Shown: piece after piece, positions 1 to 8,443 of the stretch
How the letters are laid out: each line of letters starts with the position of its first letter
Numbering within the stretch: position 1 is the stretch's first letter
From: Pseudoalteromonas fuliginea
Lineage (GTDB): Bacteria; Pseudomonadota; Gammaproteobacteria; Enterobacterales; Alteromonadaceae
Direction: 5' to 3'
Length of the DNA stretch: 56,257 nt
Assembly (NCBI RefSeq): GCF_000690055.1
Contig: NZ_JJNZ01000070.1
Location: forward strand, 1-56,257
Made by a program: the position numbers and the translations under genes
The notes under the pieces: model-generated
What the model saw: only the letters and a program-made list of their open reading frames with translations
Told to the model about the DNA's origin: nothing
Database searches by the model: none

Positions 1-400
1 ATGCTAACATTCATATCAATAATATCATTTTTAGGTAATTTGGGGAGCAATTCACATAACTTTGGGGAATGACTTCCTGTTAATTCCTGTCCATTTTGCT
101 TAAAAGCATTATGTACTCTGACTGCTTTTAATCCCTTCGCTCTTAATACGTAAAATCCTCCTGCTTTATCTAATTCATGAATATAACTACCTGAATAATA
201 TCCTCTATCAGCAAGTAACAACTGTCCTTTCAACTCTTTAAATGTTGGAAGTTCTTCACGTTCAGAGTAACTGTCTGGTGTTATACCTGCTTTTTCAAAG
301 CAACCTTGCGTTAAATTTAAAGTAGCATGCAATTCAATAGCTGCTGGACACGTATTTGAAAATCGCCCAGGAAAAACATCTTTTAGCAGAGATAATATGT
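1..400 (-). pseudogene. IS4-family transposase remnant, 5' truncated and running off the window
   Basis: Read on the minus strand, this stretch gives an open frame containing KDVFPGRFSNTCPAAIELHA and later LLADRGYYSGSYIHELDKAG. These match the core of IS4-family DDE transposases; ADRGYY is the second catalytic Asp motif. In this family the first Asp lies in a DSS/DGSS-type motif just before the FPGRF segment. Here that motif is absent: the frame upstream of LSLLKDVFPGRF reads unrelated residues and meets a TAA about 10 codons earlier, so the N-terminal half is missing. The third catalytic (Glu) region would lie beyond the left edge. I call it a dead remnant. A 9-bp inverted repeat follows immediately. 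Family assignment is by motif memory only. Confidence 0.75.
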
Positions 401-442
401 TCACCTCACAATTTAAATTGATGACTTAAAAAATGAGGTGAA
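400..442. repeat. 9-bp inverted repeat at the broken end of the transposase remnant
   Basis: TTCACCTCA (400-408) and TGAGGTGAA (434-442) are perfect inverted repeats separated by 25 bp of AT-rich sequence. They sit where homology to the transposase stops. The pair could be an end of the insertion or deletion that truncated the transposase, or a weak terminator for the leftward DUF454 gene, whose stop is at 459. The function is unknown. Confidence 0.5.
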
Positions 443-458
443 TTTGAAATTAGCATCC

Positions 459-866
459 CTATTTCGGCAAAGGCCGTGAAGCAACATAATACGCGCACGC
501 AGCCATAAATAGCGCTACAGCACAGGCTAATAATAAAGAGGGTTGCGCGCCTAAGTAAAATAATCCATAGCCTATGACCATACCAAGGCTTGCCATGATC
601 TTTACTGGCTTAGAAATTGCACCGTACGTTTGCCAATTCCTCAGTGTTTTACCAAAGCGAGGGTGATTAAGTAGCCAATACTCAAATCGTTGTGATGAGC
701 GGCTAAAACAAAAAACAGCACCAATAAGAAACACAGTTGTTGGCATGACAGGCAAAAAAGCACCAATAATACCCAGCCCAGTAAGTAAAAAACCACTGAG
801 CAAATAAGCTATTTTCTTTAAGTTTTCTGTAACTAATTTAGGGTTAGTCTTATTAATAAACTTCAT
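459..866 (-). CDS. DUF454 (YbaN-like) inner-membrane protein
   Basis: This 135-residue protein has a positively charged N-terminus followed by hydrophobic segments at about residues 18-55 and 88-130. The segment GLGIIGAFLPVMPTTVFLI with following FCFSRSS and WLLNHPRFG is typical of the DUF454/YbaN family of small inner-membrane proteins of unknown biochemical role. It is the last gene of the leftward exbB-exbD-tonB-haem oxygenase run, 50 bp after the haem oxygenase. DUF454 genes are often found beside haem oxygenase and iron-uptake genes, so a link to haem or iron handling is reasonable inference. No catalytic residues are recognisable. The ribosome binding site is weak, consistent with read-through translation in the operon. 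Confidence 0.85.
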   Translation of the reverse strand: MKFINKTNPKLVTENLKKIAYLLSGFLLTGLGIIGAFLPVMPTTVFLIGAVFCFSRSSQRFEYWLLNHPRFGKTLRNWQTYGAISKPVKIMASLGMVIGYGLFYLGAQPSLLLACAVALFMAACAYYVASRPLPK

Positions 867-916
867 AATTTACCATTTCGTTTTTTGCCAGATCATATAA
901 ATAATTACATTACTTG

Positions 917-1519
917 TTATTCAAATACACTATCAACGGCACTACGTACTAGGCTAAAAGCATCTCGGGCTCCATCAATAGCAAGGATTTGCTTTTCATG
1001 CGTGAGCTCAATAGCGTTTAAAGCTGTTGTAAAGGCTTTCCATGATTGTCCACGACCGATTGCGGCAGGAGCTAAATGGGTCGCGCCAAACTTTTCAGAC
1101 AAACCAATACGTTTTGCCGCTTTCAATAAATACTCCGCGCCTAAATTAGAGCCTTCACAGACATAAAGCCAGCCAAGAGAAGCAGGGTAGCCAATGTCTG
1201 GCAAACGGATCTGCGCTTTCATATCATTAAGGTCAACATTGAGATCTAGAAGATCTTTTTCAAGATGGCTAAGACGCGCTCGTTCAGGTAAATCTGCAAA
1301 TAAACATAATAGCCCAGGATTACAATACAGTGGCGCTATGGCTAAATGAAAACGATACTGTACCGCTAAAAATAAAGCGTAACGGTCTAAGTCTGCAAAA
1401 GGCCGCTTTGTCATAATTGTCTTATCTAGGCTGTCATGTGTGGTTGTGGTGTCTAGTTTTAGCTTTTGGGCTAAAGTGAGTATTTTAACTTCTTCGTTAA
1501 CGTATAACTGTTCAATCAT
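917..1519 (-). CDS. Biliverdin-producing haem oxygenase
   Basis: This 200-residue soluble protein is in the size range of bacterial haem oxygenases (PigA/BphO/HemO type). Family marks are the N-terminal THDSLDK, where the proximal haem-ligand histidine is expected, and LGWLYVCEGSNLGAEYL at about residues 115-131, the conserved distal-helix Y-V-x-E-G-S-x-L-G motif. The enzyme would open haem to biliverdin with release of Fe2+ and CO in the cytoplasm, using electrons from a reductase not seen here. An AAGGAT site lies 5 bp upstream of the ATG. The gene follows tonB by 74 bp in the same direction and faces away from a haemoglobin-type receptor, so it probably completes a haem-iron utilisation route. 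It could alternatively supply biliverdin to a phytochrome, but none is nearby. Confidence 0.88.
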   Translation of the reverse strand: MIEQLYVNEEVKILTLAQKLKLDTTTTHDSLDKTIMTKRPFADLDRYALFLAVQYRFHLAIAPLYCNPGLLCLFADLPERARLSHLEKDLLDLNVDLNDMKAQIRLPDIGYPASLGWLYVCEGSNLGAEYLLKAAKRIGLSEKFGATHLAPAAIGRGQSWKAFTTALNAIELTHEKQILAIDGARDAFSLVRSAVDSVFE

Positions 1520-1593
1520 GAGCGATCCTTAAATATTAGCTAACTACTTGTCATGTAGTTAGTAATGGTTATATAAACACAGCGGTATCGCTG

Positions 1594-2433
1594 TTAATGA
1601 ATAAAAAATGCAACAGGAACGGCCATGCTTATTGGGTTTCCTGTTACTGTTTTTGGTGGTGCAGGCAAAGGCTCTGCACGCCTAACTAATTCGATGACTT
1701 CTTGATCTAATGCTGCTATTCCACTGGGCTTAAATAAAGCAATATCGAGTACATTACCTTCTCTGTCCATGGTAAAACTTACCCATGGAATACCTTGTTG
1801 CCCACGTAATTTAGCCATTCGTGGGTAACGTTTTTTCCTTTCTAAATGCACCTGCAACGCACTTTGCCAAAGCTGTTTAGCTGAGCTTTCTTGTTCGCTC
1901 AAAGCACCTTTTACAGGCCCAGATGCCACTTTGGCTTCTTTTACTGGTAACGCTGCAGGTGCACTCGTTTGCTCTACGTATTGTTCACTCGCTCCAGTTG
2001 CCGCTGTGTTATTAGGTTGAGACTTTGGTGCAACGTCTGTTTTTTTCTCAGCGGTTTTTTTTAATGGTTTACTTAGCGCAGGCTTAATTGGTTTGTCTTT
2101 GATGGTAAAGTCAGATTTACTTTCTATAATTGGCTTTACTAAAGGCTCTATTTTTGTAGTCTCAGGTTCACTGCGTTGCTGCTTCATTGGCGCTGATTCT
2201 TGTTGCTTTGGCCCAACTGGTAGCGCTGATTGTTCAGATTTTGGGGCAGCAACAACGCTTACCTCAAAGACCTGTGGCGATGCTTGAATAGGCACATTGT
2301 TATTGCGTTCTTTTGGTAATAAAAAATAACTGGCAATAGCAAGGTGTAAAATAACAGCCCCTAAAATAGCGGTAATTACTTGCCACGATACTAAGCGAGA
2401 AGCTTTTTTAGTGGTGCCTGCAAACATACTCAC
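1594..2433 (-). CDS. tonB: Energy-transducing protein TonB
   Basis: This 279-residue protein has an N-terminal transmembrane helix (about residues 18-38, VITAILGAVILHLAIASYFLL). A long Pro/Lys/Glu/Gln-rich periplasmic spacer (about 50-185) follows, then a C-terminal TonB domain with YPRMAKLRGQQGIPWVSFTM and ending in AEPLPAPP plus a final strand. It passes proton-motive energy from ExbB-ExbD to outer-membrane receptors through their TonB boxes. The start overlaps the exbD stop by 4 bases (ATGA), indicating translational coupling. Position next to a haem-type receptor suggests a dedicated TonB for that uptake system, although it may also serve the receptor at 16262. Confidence 0.93.
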   Translation of the reverse strand: MSMFAGTTKKASRLVSWQVITAILGAVILHLAIASYFLLPKERNNNVPIQASPQVFEVSVVAAPKSEQSALPVGPKQQESAPMKQQRSEPETTKIEPLVKPIIESKSDFTIKDKPIKPALSKPLKKTAEKKTDVAPKSQPNNTAATGASEQYVEQTSAPAALPVKEAKVASGPVKGALSEQESSAKQLWQSALQVHLERKKRYPRMAKLRGQQGIPWVSFTMDREGNVLDIALFKPSGIAALDQEVIELVRRAEPLPAPPKTVTGNPISMAVPVAFFIH

Positions 2434-2864
2434 TGGGCAACGTCCGTTTCGTGTTTTAAGCCCACTAGCGCAACTTGTGAATAGCCTGCTTTGGTTAATT
2501 GATTCATTAATGTCATAAACTGCCCATATTCAACTTTGCTATCAGCACGCAATAAAATACGTTGCTCAGTTTCAATTCCACGTTGATTTAGCTCTTGAGC
2601 CAAATTTTGTTGTTGAATGACATCGCCCTCACCGAGTATTAAGGTTAAGTCTTTTTGTAACGTTAGATAGGTAGGATCATCACTCTCTGGTTGCGCAGGG
2701 GCTGCAACAGCAGGAAGCTTAACGGGCACGCTCACTGTAGCAAGCGGTGTTGCGACCATAAAAATAATCAGCAATACCAGCATCACATCAATAAAGGGGG
2801 TAACGTTAATTTCATGCTGTTCATCTAAACCATCGTTATCGGTATTTTTAGTGCTAAACGCCAT
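2430..2864 (-). CDS. exbD: Biopolymer transport protein ExbD
   Basis: This 144-residue protein has a short cytoplasmic N-terminus (HEINVTPFIDVMLVLLIIFM), one transmembrane helix and a periplasmic domain. The Asp in PFIDVML is the membrane-embedded, proton-relaying residue conserved in ExbD/TolR proteins. It forms the inner-membrane motor with ExbB and energises TonB. It is separated from exbB by only 3 bp and overlaps tonB by 4 bp. The association with tonB rather than a tol-pal cluster favours ExbD over TolR. Confidence 0.93.
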   Translation of the reverse strand: MAFSTKNTDNDGLDEQHEINVTPFIDVMLVLLIIFMVATPLATVSVPVKLPAVAAPAQPESDDPTYLTLQKDLTLILGEGDVIQQQNLAQELNQRGIETEQRILLRADSKVEYGQFMTLMNQLTKAGYSQVALVGLKHETDVAQ

Positions 2865-2867
2865 GAT

Positions 2868-3839
2868 TTAAGACTCTTTAGATATGATGTTAACAGGTTT
2901 TTTATCATCATTAAGTAAGTTAGCTAAAGGCTTTGCCTGAGGGTTTTTCCTATCAAGATCACGACTAATTAATATCATGGTGGCAGTAAGAATATCAGTC
3001 AGTATGGCTTTATAACTGCCAATTGATCGAGAAAAATGATTATACATAACAACAGCTGGAATTGCCGCCACTAAACCCAAAGCGGTAGCTAGTAATGCTT
3101 CGGCAATACCTGGTGCGACTACAGCAAGGTTCGTTGTTTGCGTTTTAGCAATGCCAATAAAGCTGTTCATAATACCCCAAACGGTACCAAACAAACCTAC
3201 AAATGGTGCTACAGATCCAATCGTTGCCAGCACGCCAGTCCCTCTATTCATATTTGCAGAAAGAGAGGTCTGTACTCGTTCTAAACGAGCAATTAAGCGC
3301 TCTTTTAACGCTTCGTCTGTAGCCGGTCCTGCCGCACTAAGGCATAACTCATGTTGAGTTGCAGTTAAAAGTATTAACGCTTCGCTTTTTTGCTGTGTTA
3401 GGTCATGGCTCGCCTTTGCAAAGCTTGTGCTTTGGATCAAATGAGCAAGTAATTTTTTAGCATGTCGTTTGGCAACATTGAGCTGTACAGATTTAAATAT
3501 GCAAATAGCCCATGACACTAACGAGGCAATAAGCAGCCCTATAATTACACTTTTCACTACAACATCAGCTGCTTTGTACATTCCCCAAGGCGATAAGTCA
3601 TGAGCATCAAAAGCGGCCTCGGTAAATCCATGCTCTGTATCAGTGGCGTTAATGGCGTCAGAACTAGTTGTTACGATTACGGGTTGCTCAACAATTGTAT
3701 CTACAACTGGTGTAAGTTCAGGTGTTACTTCACTAGTACTCACCATCGAGAGGGGTTGCTCTGTGGCGTGTACTGTCATAGATAGCTGCACAATCCCACC
3801 GCTAAGCAAGCACAACAACAGCATGGCTCTTGTAAACAT
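2868..3839 (-). CDS. exbB: Biopolymer transport protein ExbB with N-terminal extension
   Basis: This 323-residue MotA/TolQ/ExbB-family proton channel subunit starts with a signal-like segment (MLLLCLLSGGIVQLSMTVHA) and about 70 acidic/Thr-rich residues. Three membrane helices then occur near residues 95-115, 205-230 and 240-265. GVLATIGSVAPFVGLFGTVWGIMNSF and APGIAEALLATALGLVAAIPAVVMYN are the diagnostic core. The extended N-terminus resembles the long ExbB of pseudomonads rather than the 244-residue E. coli form. It is first in the operon exbB-exbD-tonB-haem oxygenase-DUF454. A Fur-like site lies upstream at 3951-3969, which would place the operon under iron control. Confidence 0.92.
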   Translation of the reverse strand: MFTRAMLLLCLLSGGIVQLSMTVHATEQPLSMVSTSEVTPELTPVVDTIVEQPVIVTTSSDAINATDTEHGFTEAAFDAHDLSPWGMYKAADVVVKSVIIGLLIASLVSWAICIFKSVQLNVAKRHAKKLLAHLIQSTSFAKASHDLTQQKSEALILLTATQHELCLSAAGPATDEALKERLIARLERVQTSLSANMNRGTGVLATIGSVAPFVGLFGTVWGIMNSFIGIAKTQTTNLAVVAPGIAEALLATALGLVAAIPAVVMYNHFSRSIGSYKAILTDILTATMILISRDLDRKNPQAKPLANLLNDDKKPVNIISKES

Positions 3840-3950
3840 TTTTATTCCTAATCTTTAAATATGATCCATAAATTCAACGGTGTATCACCATTAAACTATG
3901 TCAATGTGTGCATCTTTTTGATGAACAATTTATTGGTTCTATAACTAATG

Positions 3951-3969
3951 CCGAACGAGAATCTATTTC
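3951..3969 (-). promoter_or_regulatory. Possible Fur box upstream of exbB (weak)
   Basis: The 19-mer matches the Fur consensus GATAATGATAATCATTATC at 11 positions by eye, centred on GAGAATC. It lies about 115 bp upstream of the exbB start in the divergent gap. Iron repression of exbB-exbD-tonB operons is well established in related bacteria. This particular site is a weak match. Confidence 0.4.
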
Positions 3970-4030
3970 CATCAATGAATAACAAATTTTTTATTATTAA
4001 ACTAAACAGAATATCGCAATATACTTGAAT

Positions 4031-4049
4031 GGGAATGAAAATCATTTAT
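4031..4049 (+). promoter_or_regulatory. Fur box upstream of the ECF sigma factor gene
   Basis: GGGAATGAAAATCATTTAT matches the 19-bp Fur consensus at 13 positions, including the core AATGA-n-AATCATT. It lies 36 bp upstream of the sigma-factor start, where it would overlap the promoter. This fits the usual FecI/HasI scheme of iron repression by Fur plus activation through FecR. The match was made by eye. Confidence 0.65.
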
Positions 4050-4084
4050 ACTCTCGGGAAATATGCTACAGGAATATCTAAATT

Positions 4085-4597
4085 TTGACTAGCAATACCG
4101 CTAACTCAGTAGGGTTTAATACGCTTTATCAGGAACACCATGAGTGGCTTGTTCGGTGGATTGCGCGGCGTACCTACAGCACTGATAGTGCACAAGATCT
4201 TGCTCAAGATACGTTTATGCGTTTATTAAATAAACCCTCTTTATATAGCGAAATACGTAGCCCAAGAGCGTGGCTTACAAAAGTTGCTGGTAACTTAGTA
4301 ACTGATGACATACGGCGCAAGATTTTAGAAAAGAACTATGTCGCTTTTTTAGAAAGCATGCCAGAAACAGCTTATTTCTCACCGGAAGAGCAATTTCAGT
4401 TGTTGAGGTTATTAGAACAAATAGACCGACTATTAAGTGGTTTAAGGCCAATTGAAAAAACGGCATTTTTAATGGTTAGACTCGATGGGCTCAGTTATAA
4501 AGAAGTGGCAAAACAACTCGATGTAAGCTTATCATCTATTGAAAAGTACATCGCTAAAGCTATGTTTGGGTGTTATACCCTCACTTATTCGGATTAA
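4085..4597 (+). CDS. FecI/HasI-type ECF RNA polymerase sigma factor
   Basis: This 170-residue sigma-70 family protein has region 2 at about 14-75 (LYQEHHEWLVRWIARR, then DSAQDLAQDTFMRLL) and region 4 at about 110-165, with the helix-turn-helix YKEVAKQLDVSLSSIEKYIAKA. The closing ECF pattern (SxSSIEKYIAKA) is typical of FecI-like iron-starvation sigma factors. Translation is taken from TTG at 4085, preceded by AGGA, because the next ATG would remove part of region 2. It probably activates the downstream receptor gene when its FecR partner signals substrate binding. A Fur-like site lies just upstream and fecR begins 9 bp after the stop. Confidence 0.88.
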   Translation: MTSNTANSVGFNTLYQEHHEWLVRWIARRTYSTDSAQDLAQDTFMRLLNKPSLYSEIRSPRAWLTKVAGNLVTDDIRRKILEKNYVAFLESMPETAYFSPEEQFQLLRLLEQIDRLLSGLRPIEKTAFLMVRLDGLSYKEVAKQLDVSLSSIEKYIAKAMFGCYTLTYSD

Positions 4598-4606
4598 AAG
4601 TAATAG

Positions 4607-5596
4607 ATGGATACCACTGTTGTGCAAAAATCAAAACACACGCCTTTAACTGATCAAATTGTGCAACAAGCGATTGCTTGGCGTATTTGTTTCGAGTCAG
4701 GCAACGCACAATCTAAAGATCTTGATGAGTACCAACGTTGGCGCTTAGCTGATCCTTTGCACGAACTGGCATGGCAGCGGATTGAGTTATTAGAATCAAC
4801 ATTTTCAAACGCGACACAAAAAAGCGCCAGCATAGTTCATTCAACGTTACAAAAAACAGATCGTGACATACAGAGCATGAGCCGCCGCCAAGCATTAAAG
4901 AAAATAGCAGGTACCACGCTTAGTTTAGCAAGTGTTAGTTGGTTAGCTGATGAACAAGGCGCTTGGCAATATCTTAATGCAGATTATGCAACCACTAATC
5001 AACGTGAACTTTTTACGTTAGCCGATAATAGTCAGCTTTGGCTTAATAGTGGCAGTACCGTTGAGCTTAATTTTAACAACCAAAATAAACGCATTCATTT
5101 AACGCGTGGAGAAATGCAATATACCGGCTCAGTGAGCACACAGCCGCTCCAAATAAAACTTAATCATGGAGTGCTAATAAGTGATAGTAAACAGTTTTTT
5201 GTGCGTCATGAAGATGACCATGCGCTAGTTAAAGTTATGCAGGGCAATATTGTTGTACAGCAGCCAAATTCTTTACGTACTAACCAAGTAATGAATGCAG
5301 GAGCCCTTTATAAAATAACCTCAAATTCAGTGCAGCAGTTAGATAATCATATATTTGATTACAGTAGTTGGACCGAAGGGCTTCTTTCTGTGCGGAACAT
5401 GCCCATAAAGCATTTTTTAGCGGAGTTATCACGTTATCACCGTGGGTTTGTAAAATGTGCGCCAAGTTTAGATGATTACTTAATATCTGGGGTGTTTCAA
5501 TTAAATGATACCAACCTCATTTTAACAACTCTTGCTCGCACTGCTCGCGCTAAAGTGCATTACATGACTCGTTGGTGGGCTGAAATACGTCCTTAA
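4607..5596 (+). CDS. FecR-family anti-sigma/signal-transducing membrane protein
   Basis: This 329-residue protein has a cytoplasmic DUF4880/FecR N-terminus (QAIAWRICFESGN, DLDEYQRWRLADPLHELAWQ). A single hydrophobic segment lies near residues 97-115, preceded by SRRQALKKIAGT, and a periplasmic FecR domain contains LFTLADNSQLWLNSGSTVEL and RGEMQY. In the known mechanism the periplasmic part contacts the STN domain of the receptor and the cytoplasmic part controls the sigma factor. The order here (sigma, fecR, STN-bearing receptor) is the canonical fec/has arrangement. It is probably co-transcribed with the sigma gene. Confidence 0.88.
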   Translation: MDTTVVQKSKHTPLTDQIVQQAIAWRICFESGNAQSKDLDEYQRWRLADPLHELAWQRIELLESTFSNATQKSASIVHSTLQKTDRDIQSMSRRQALKKIAGTTLSLASVSWLADEQGAWQYLNADYATTNQRELFTLADNSQLWLNSGSTVELNFNNQNKRIHLTRGEMQYTGSVSTQPLQIKLNHGVLISDSKQFFVRHEDDHALVKVMQGNIVVQQPNSLRTNQVMNAGALYKITSNSVQQLDNHIFDYSSWTEGLLSVRNMPIKHFLAELSRYHRGFVKCAPSLDDYLISGVFQLNDTNLILTTLARTARAKVHYMTRWWAEIRP

Positions 5597-5631
5597 TTAT
5601 TCAATTAGTTACCCAGTTTAATAGAGTTATA

Positions 5632-5650
5632 TAAAATAATTATCATTTAA
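5632..5650 (+). promoter_or_regulatory. Fur-box-like site upstream of the haem-type receptor
   Basis: The site has the core ATAATTATCATT and matches the Fur 19-mer at 12 positions by eye. It lies about 63 bp upstream of the receptor start, in the 117-bp gap after fecR, so the receptor probably has its own iron-regulated, ECF-dependent promoter here. Confidence 0.5.
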
Positions 5651-5713
5651 CCTTACGGGGTTTCTATTTTCATGCGTCATATAAGTATGCATTAAAGAAA
5701 TAGGAAATCATTC

Positions 5714-8410
5714 ATGCCCCGCGCTGCACTACACTTATTATCTGTTGTAACTTGTTTGTTGGTTATCACATCCACTGCAAGTTTAGCTGAACAAGCAACA
5801 ACGACATCACAAATAAAAATGATCAAATTTGATCTACCTGCGGGTGAACTAGGGGATGTACTTAGATTATTTTCGCGCCAAGCAGGTGTAACGTTGTCAT
5901 TTGAAGAGCGGACTGTACGTGGTTTTTCAGTTACTGCAATGTCAGGTCAATACAGCACCGAATCAGCATTGTTGACGCTATTACAAAATACTGACTTACA
6001 GGCCTTACCAATTAGTAGTAGTGCATGGTTAGTACAAGAAAAAAACCAACAAGATTTAATAACCCTAAATACTATTAATGTGCAAAGCCGTAACGTTGAT
6101 CTAAAAGATCAAACCTACACCGAAGCTGGCTCAGTAAACTTGATCACTCAGCAAGATATTCAACGTTTTAGAGGAACCAGTGTTGGCGATATTTTTCAGG
6201 GCACGCCGGGTGTATTGATCAGTGAAAATCGCAACTCTGGTGGCCTCGATATAAATATTAGAGGTATGCAAGGACAGGGCAGAGTACCTGTGGTGATCGA
6301 CGGCAGTCGCCAAGAAACCACGGTTTATCGCGGTTACTCTGGGGTGTCAAGTCGTAGCTACATTGACCCTGACTTAATCGGATCACTTAAAATTAGTAAA
6401 GGCCCGGTAATGAGTGCTGATGGCACTGGCGCGACTGGTGGCTTGGTGAGTGTAAGTACATTAAACGCCGATGATATTGTAAAAGAAGGCGAGTTAACAG
6501 GCTATCGGTTGCGTGTTAGCGCCATTGGAAATAGCTCAAATGCACCCGATCCTGGGACTTATGCGGGTTATTATTTAGCACGTAATGCGTACCGCTCTGA
6601 ATGTCGGTTTTCGATCTACTGTAGCGATCAATATTTAATGCCCGAGCGCTTTGCACCTGATGAAGGCATGGAGAGACCAAGCTTACTTGAATTTGGTAGT
6701 TATGCCAGTAGTTTAGCAGCAGCTAAACATTTCGAATGGGGCGACCTTATTGGCGCCTATGCAAGAAGAGAGCAAGGTAACTACTACGCAGGTAGTAATG
6801 GCCCTACACCAGAGGTCATTTACGGCGAACCAGACAAGCTTGCTTGGTACACTGAAACGCAAGTATCAATGCAAGGCGCGTCACGTTTTCGTGCTAATGA
6901 GCGTATCCCCAATACTAACTTTTCGAGTGAATCTTGGCTGTTAAAAAGTAACGTACTGCTGCCCGATGATCAAAGTCTAGAAATGAGCTATATACGTTAT
7001 AACAGCGCTTATGGCGAAATGATGCCTTCACAAATACGTTCTTTTGGTCAAGCAAGACAATGGCTTGATAGCGAAGTAACCAATCAAACTTACACATTGC
7101 GATACCGTTGGCAGCCAATTAAATATGACTGGGCTGATTTTAAAGCCAATGTTTGGCATACCGATGCACTTACTCAGTTAAATACCCCAGGTGTTGGCTC
7201 AGTAGATATTGCTGATAATGTCGCTCGCAGTGATGACTATCAACGTTTTGGAACTGATATAAGTAATAGCATGATGTTTTACTCAGCAGGCGAATTAGAA
7301 CTAAGCTATGGCTTTGCTGGACAGTATGAAAATATGGACACTAACACCCCTGAAACCGAAGGCTTTTATGTGGGTTCACGCAGCGGGTGGCGTAAAGAGT
7401 TCAGCGCTTTTAGTGCAATAGATTGGCAATTTTCATCAGCATGGTCACTAGAAGCAGGTTTACGTTTTACTCATTTTTCTTCTAAAGACAACAATCCCCT
7501 TGTTATAAACACGAATGATCCCGCCTGTATATCTGACGATGCAGGTGGCTGCTTAGAAGTGCAATATGAAAATAGTCATTCAGGTACTGCGCCGTTAGTT
7601 GCTATAAAATGGCAAGCATTTAAAGGATTACAATTTTACCTTCGCCATAGCGAAGCACTGCGCATGCCGAGCTTATTTGAAAGCACCTCAGGTTGGTCTG
7701 TAAGCCCTGTATTAGATATCCCTTTAGAACCTGAACATGCAACGAATCAAGAAGTTGGCTTAAATTATTTAAACGACTCATTACTGACCAATGATTATAA
7801 AGTAGGTTTCAAGCTCGCGTATTTCCAAAACCACGTTGATGACTACTTAACCCGCACCCAGCCAAATGCATGGGAGCAAAAGCAAGGTGGTCTCGACTTC
7901 TTCCGAATGCGAAATATCGACAGTCTTGATCTAAATGGCTGGGAACTTAATTTTAGCTACGACACAAAATACTGGCTTGTAGAATTAAGCGGTACGCATT
8001 ACACCCATATTGAAGTGTGCAATGTGGGGAGTTACGTACGTTACTACTGTAATAATTGGGGCCTACCTGAGAGTTATATAAACAACATGATCCCGCCAAA
8101 TTGGCATGCAAGTGCTCACTTTGGTGTGCGTTTATTTGAACAGCGGTTAGAAGCGGGACTCAGAGGCACTTTCATGGGGCAACGTAACTCAATCCCTCGC
8201 TACAACGCTCCAGCAGGGTTTAATGAACCCGTCCTTTGGCACGGTTATAACCTTCTGGATATCTATGCCAGTTATAAATTTAGCGATGATACGACACTCG
8301 ACTTCACCGTAGACAATGTCACAGATCGTTATTACCTCGATGCCTTGAGCTTGGGTTTATTACCTGCACCAGGAAGAACAGCACGACTGAGCTTAACTTT
8401 ACAATTTTAA
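5714..8410 (+). CDS. STN-containing TonB-dependent receptor of the haem/haemoglobin (HasR-like) class
   Basis: This 898-residue outer-membrane receptor has a signal peptide (about 1-25) and an STN signalling domain (about 38-112, FDLPAGELGDVLRLFSRQAG). A TonB-box-like LITLNTINV and plug (about 125-250, with VGDIFQGTPGVLISENRNSG and INIRGMQGQGRVPVVIDG) precede a beta-barrel ending in the aromatic SLTLQF. The plug sequence and RSYIDPDLIGSLKISKGP resemble HasR and haemoglobin receptors. A relaxed FRAP/NPNL-like stretch occurs at LRHSEALRMPSLF and LEPEHATNQEVGL. Linkage to haem oxygenase, tonB, an ECF sigma and FecR supports haem uptake with cell-surface signalling. The substrate is inferred; a siderophore cannot be excluded. 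AGGAAA lies 7 bp before the ATG. Confidence 0.87.
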   Translation: MPRAALHLLSVVTCLLVITSTASLAEQATTTSQIKMIKFDLPAGELGDVLRLFSRQAGVTLSFEERTVRGFSVTAMSGQYSTESALLTLLQNTDLQALPISSSAWLVQEKNQQDLITLNTINVQSRNVDLKDQTYTEAGSVNLITQQDIQRFRGTSVGDIFQGTPGVLISENRNSGGLDINIRGMQGQGRVPVVIDGSRQETTVYRGYSGVSSRSYIDPDLIGSLKISKGPVMSADGTGATGGLVSVSTLNADDIVKEGELTGYRLRVSAIGNSSNAPDPGTYAGYYLARNAYRSECRFSIYCSDQYLMPERFAPDEGMERPSLLEFGSYASSLAAAKHFEWGDLIGAYARREQGNYYAGSNGPTPEVIYGEPDKLAWYTETQVSMQGASRFRANERIPNTNFSSESWLLKSNVLLPDDQSLEMSYIRYNSAYGEMMPSQIRSFGQARQWLDSEVTNQTYTLRYRWQPIKYDWADFKANVWHTDALTQLNTPGVGSVDIADNVARSDDYQRFGTDISNSMMFYSAGELELSYGFAGQYENMDTNTPETEGFYVGSRSGWRKEFSAFSAIDWQFSSAWSLEAGLRFTHFSSKDNNPLVINTNDPACISDDAGGCLEVQYENSHSGTAPLVAIKWQAFKGLQFYLRHSEALRMPSLFESTSGWSVSPVLDIPLEPEHATNQEVGLNYLNDSLLTNDYKVGFKLAYFQNHVDDYLTRTQPNAWEQKQGGLDFFRMRNIDSLDLNGWELNFSYDTKYWLVELSGTHYTHIEVCNVGSYVRYYCNNWGLPESYINNMIPPNWHASAHFGVRLFEQRLEAGLRGTFMGQRNSIPRYNAPAGFNEPVLWHGYNLLDIYASYKFSDDTTLDFTVDNVTDRYYLDALSLGLLPAPGRTARLSLTLQF

Positions 8411-8443
8411 CTGATAACACCTATCAGACAGGAGAATAAAAGC

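Noticed and set aside
885..1166. 93-residue rightward ORF over the haem oxygenase gene
   Set aside because: It is antisense to most of the catalytic region of haem oxygenase, whose family motifs and ribosome binding site are clear.
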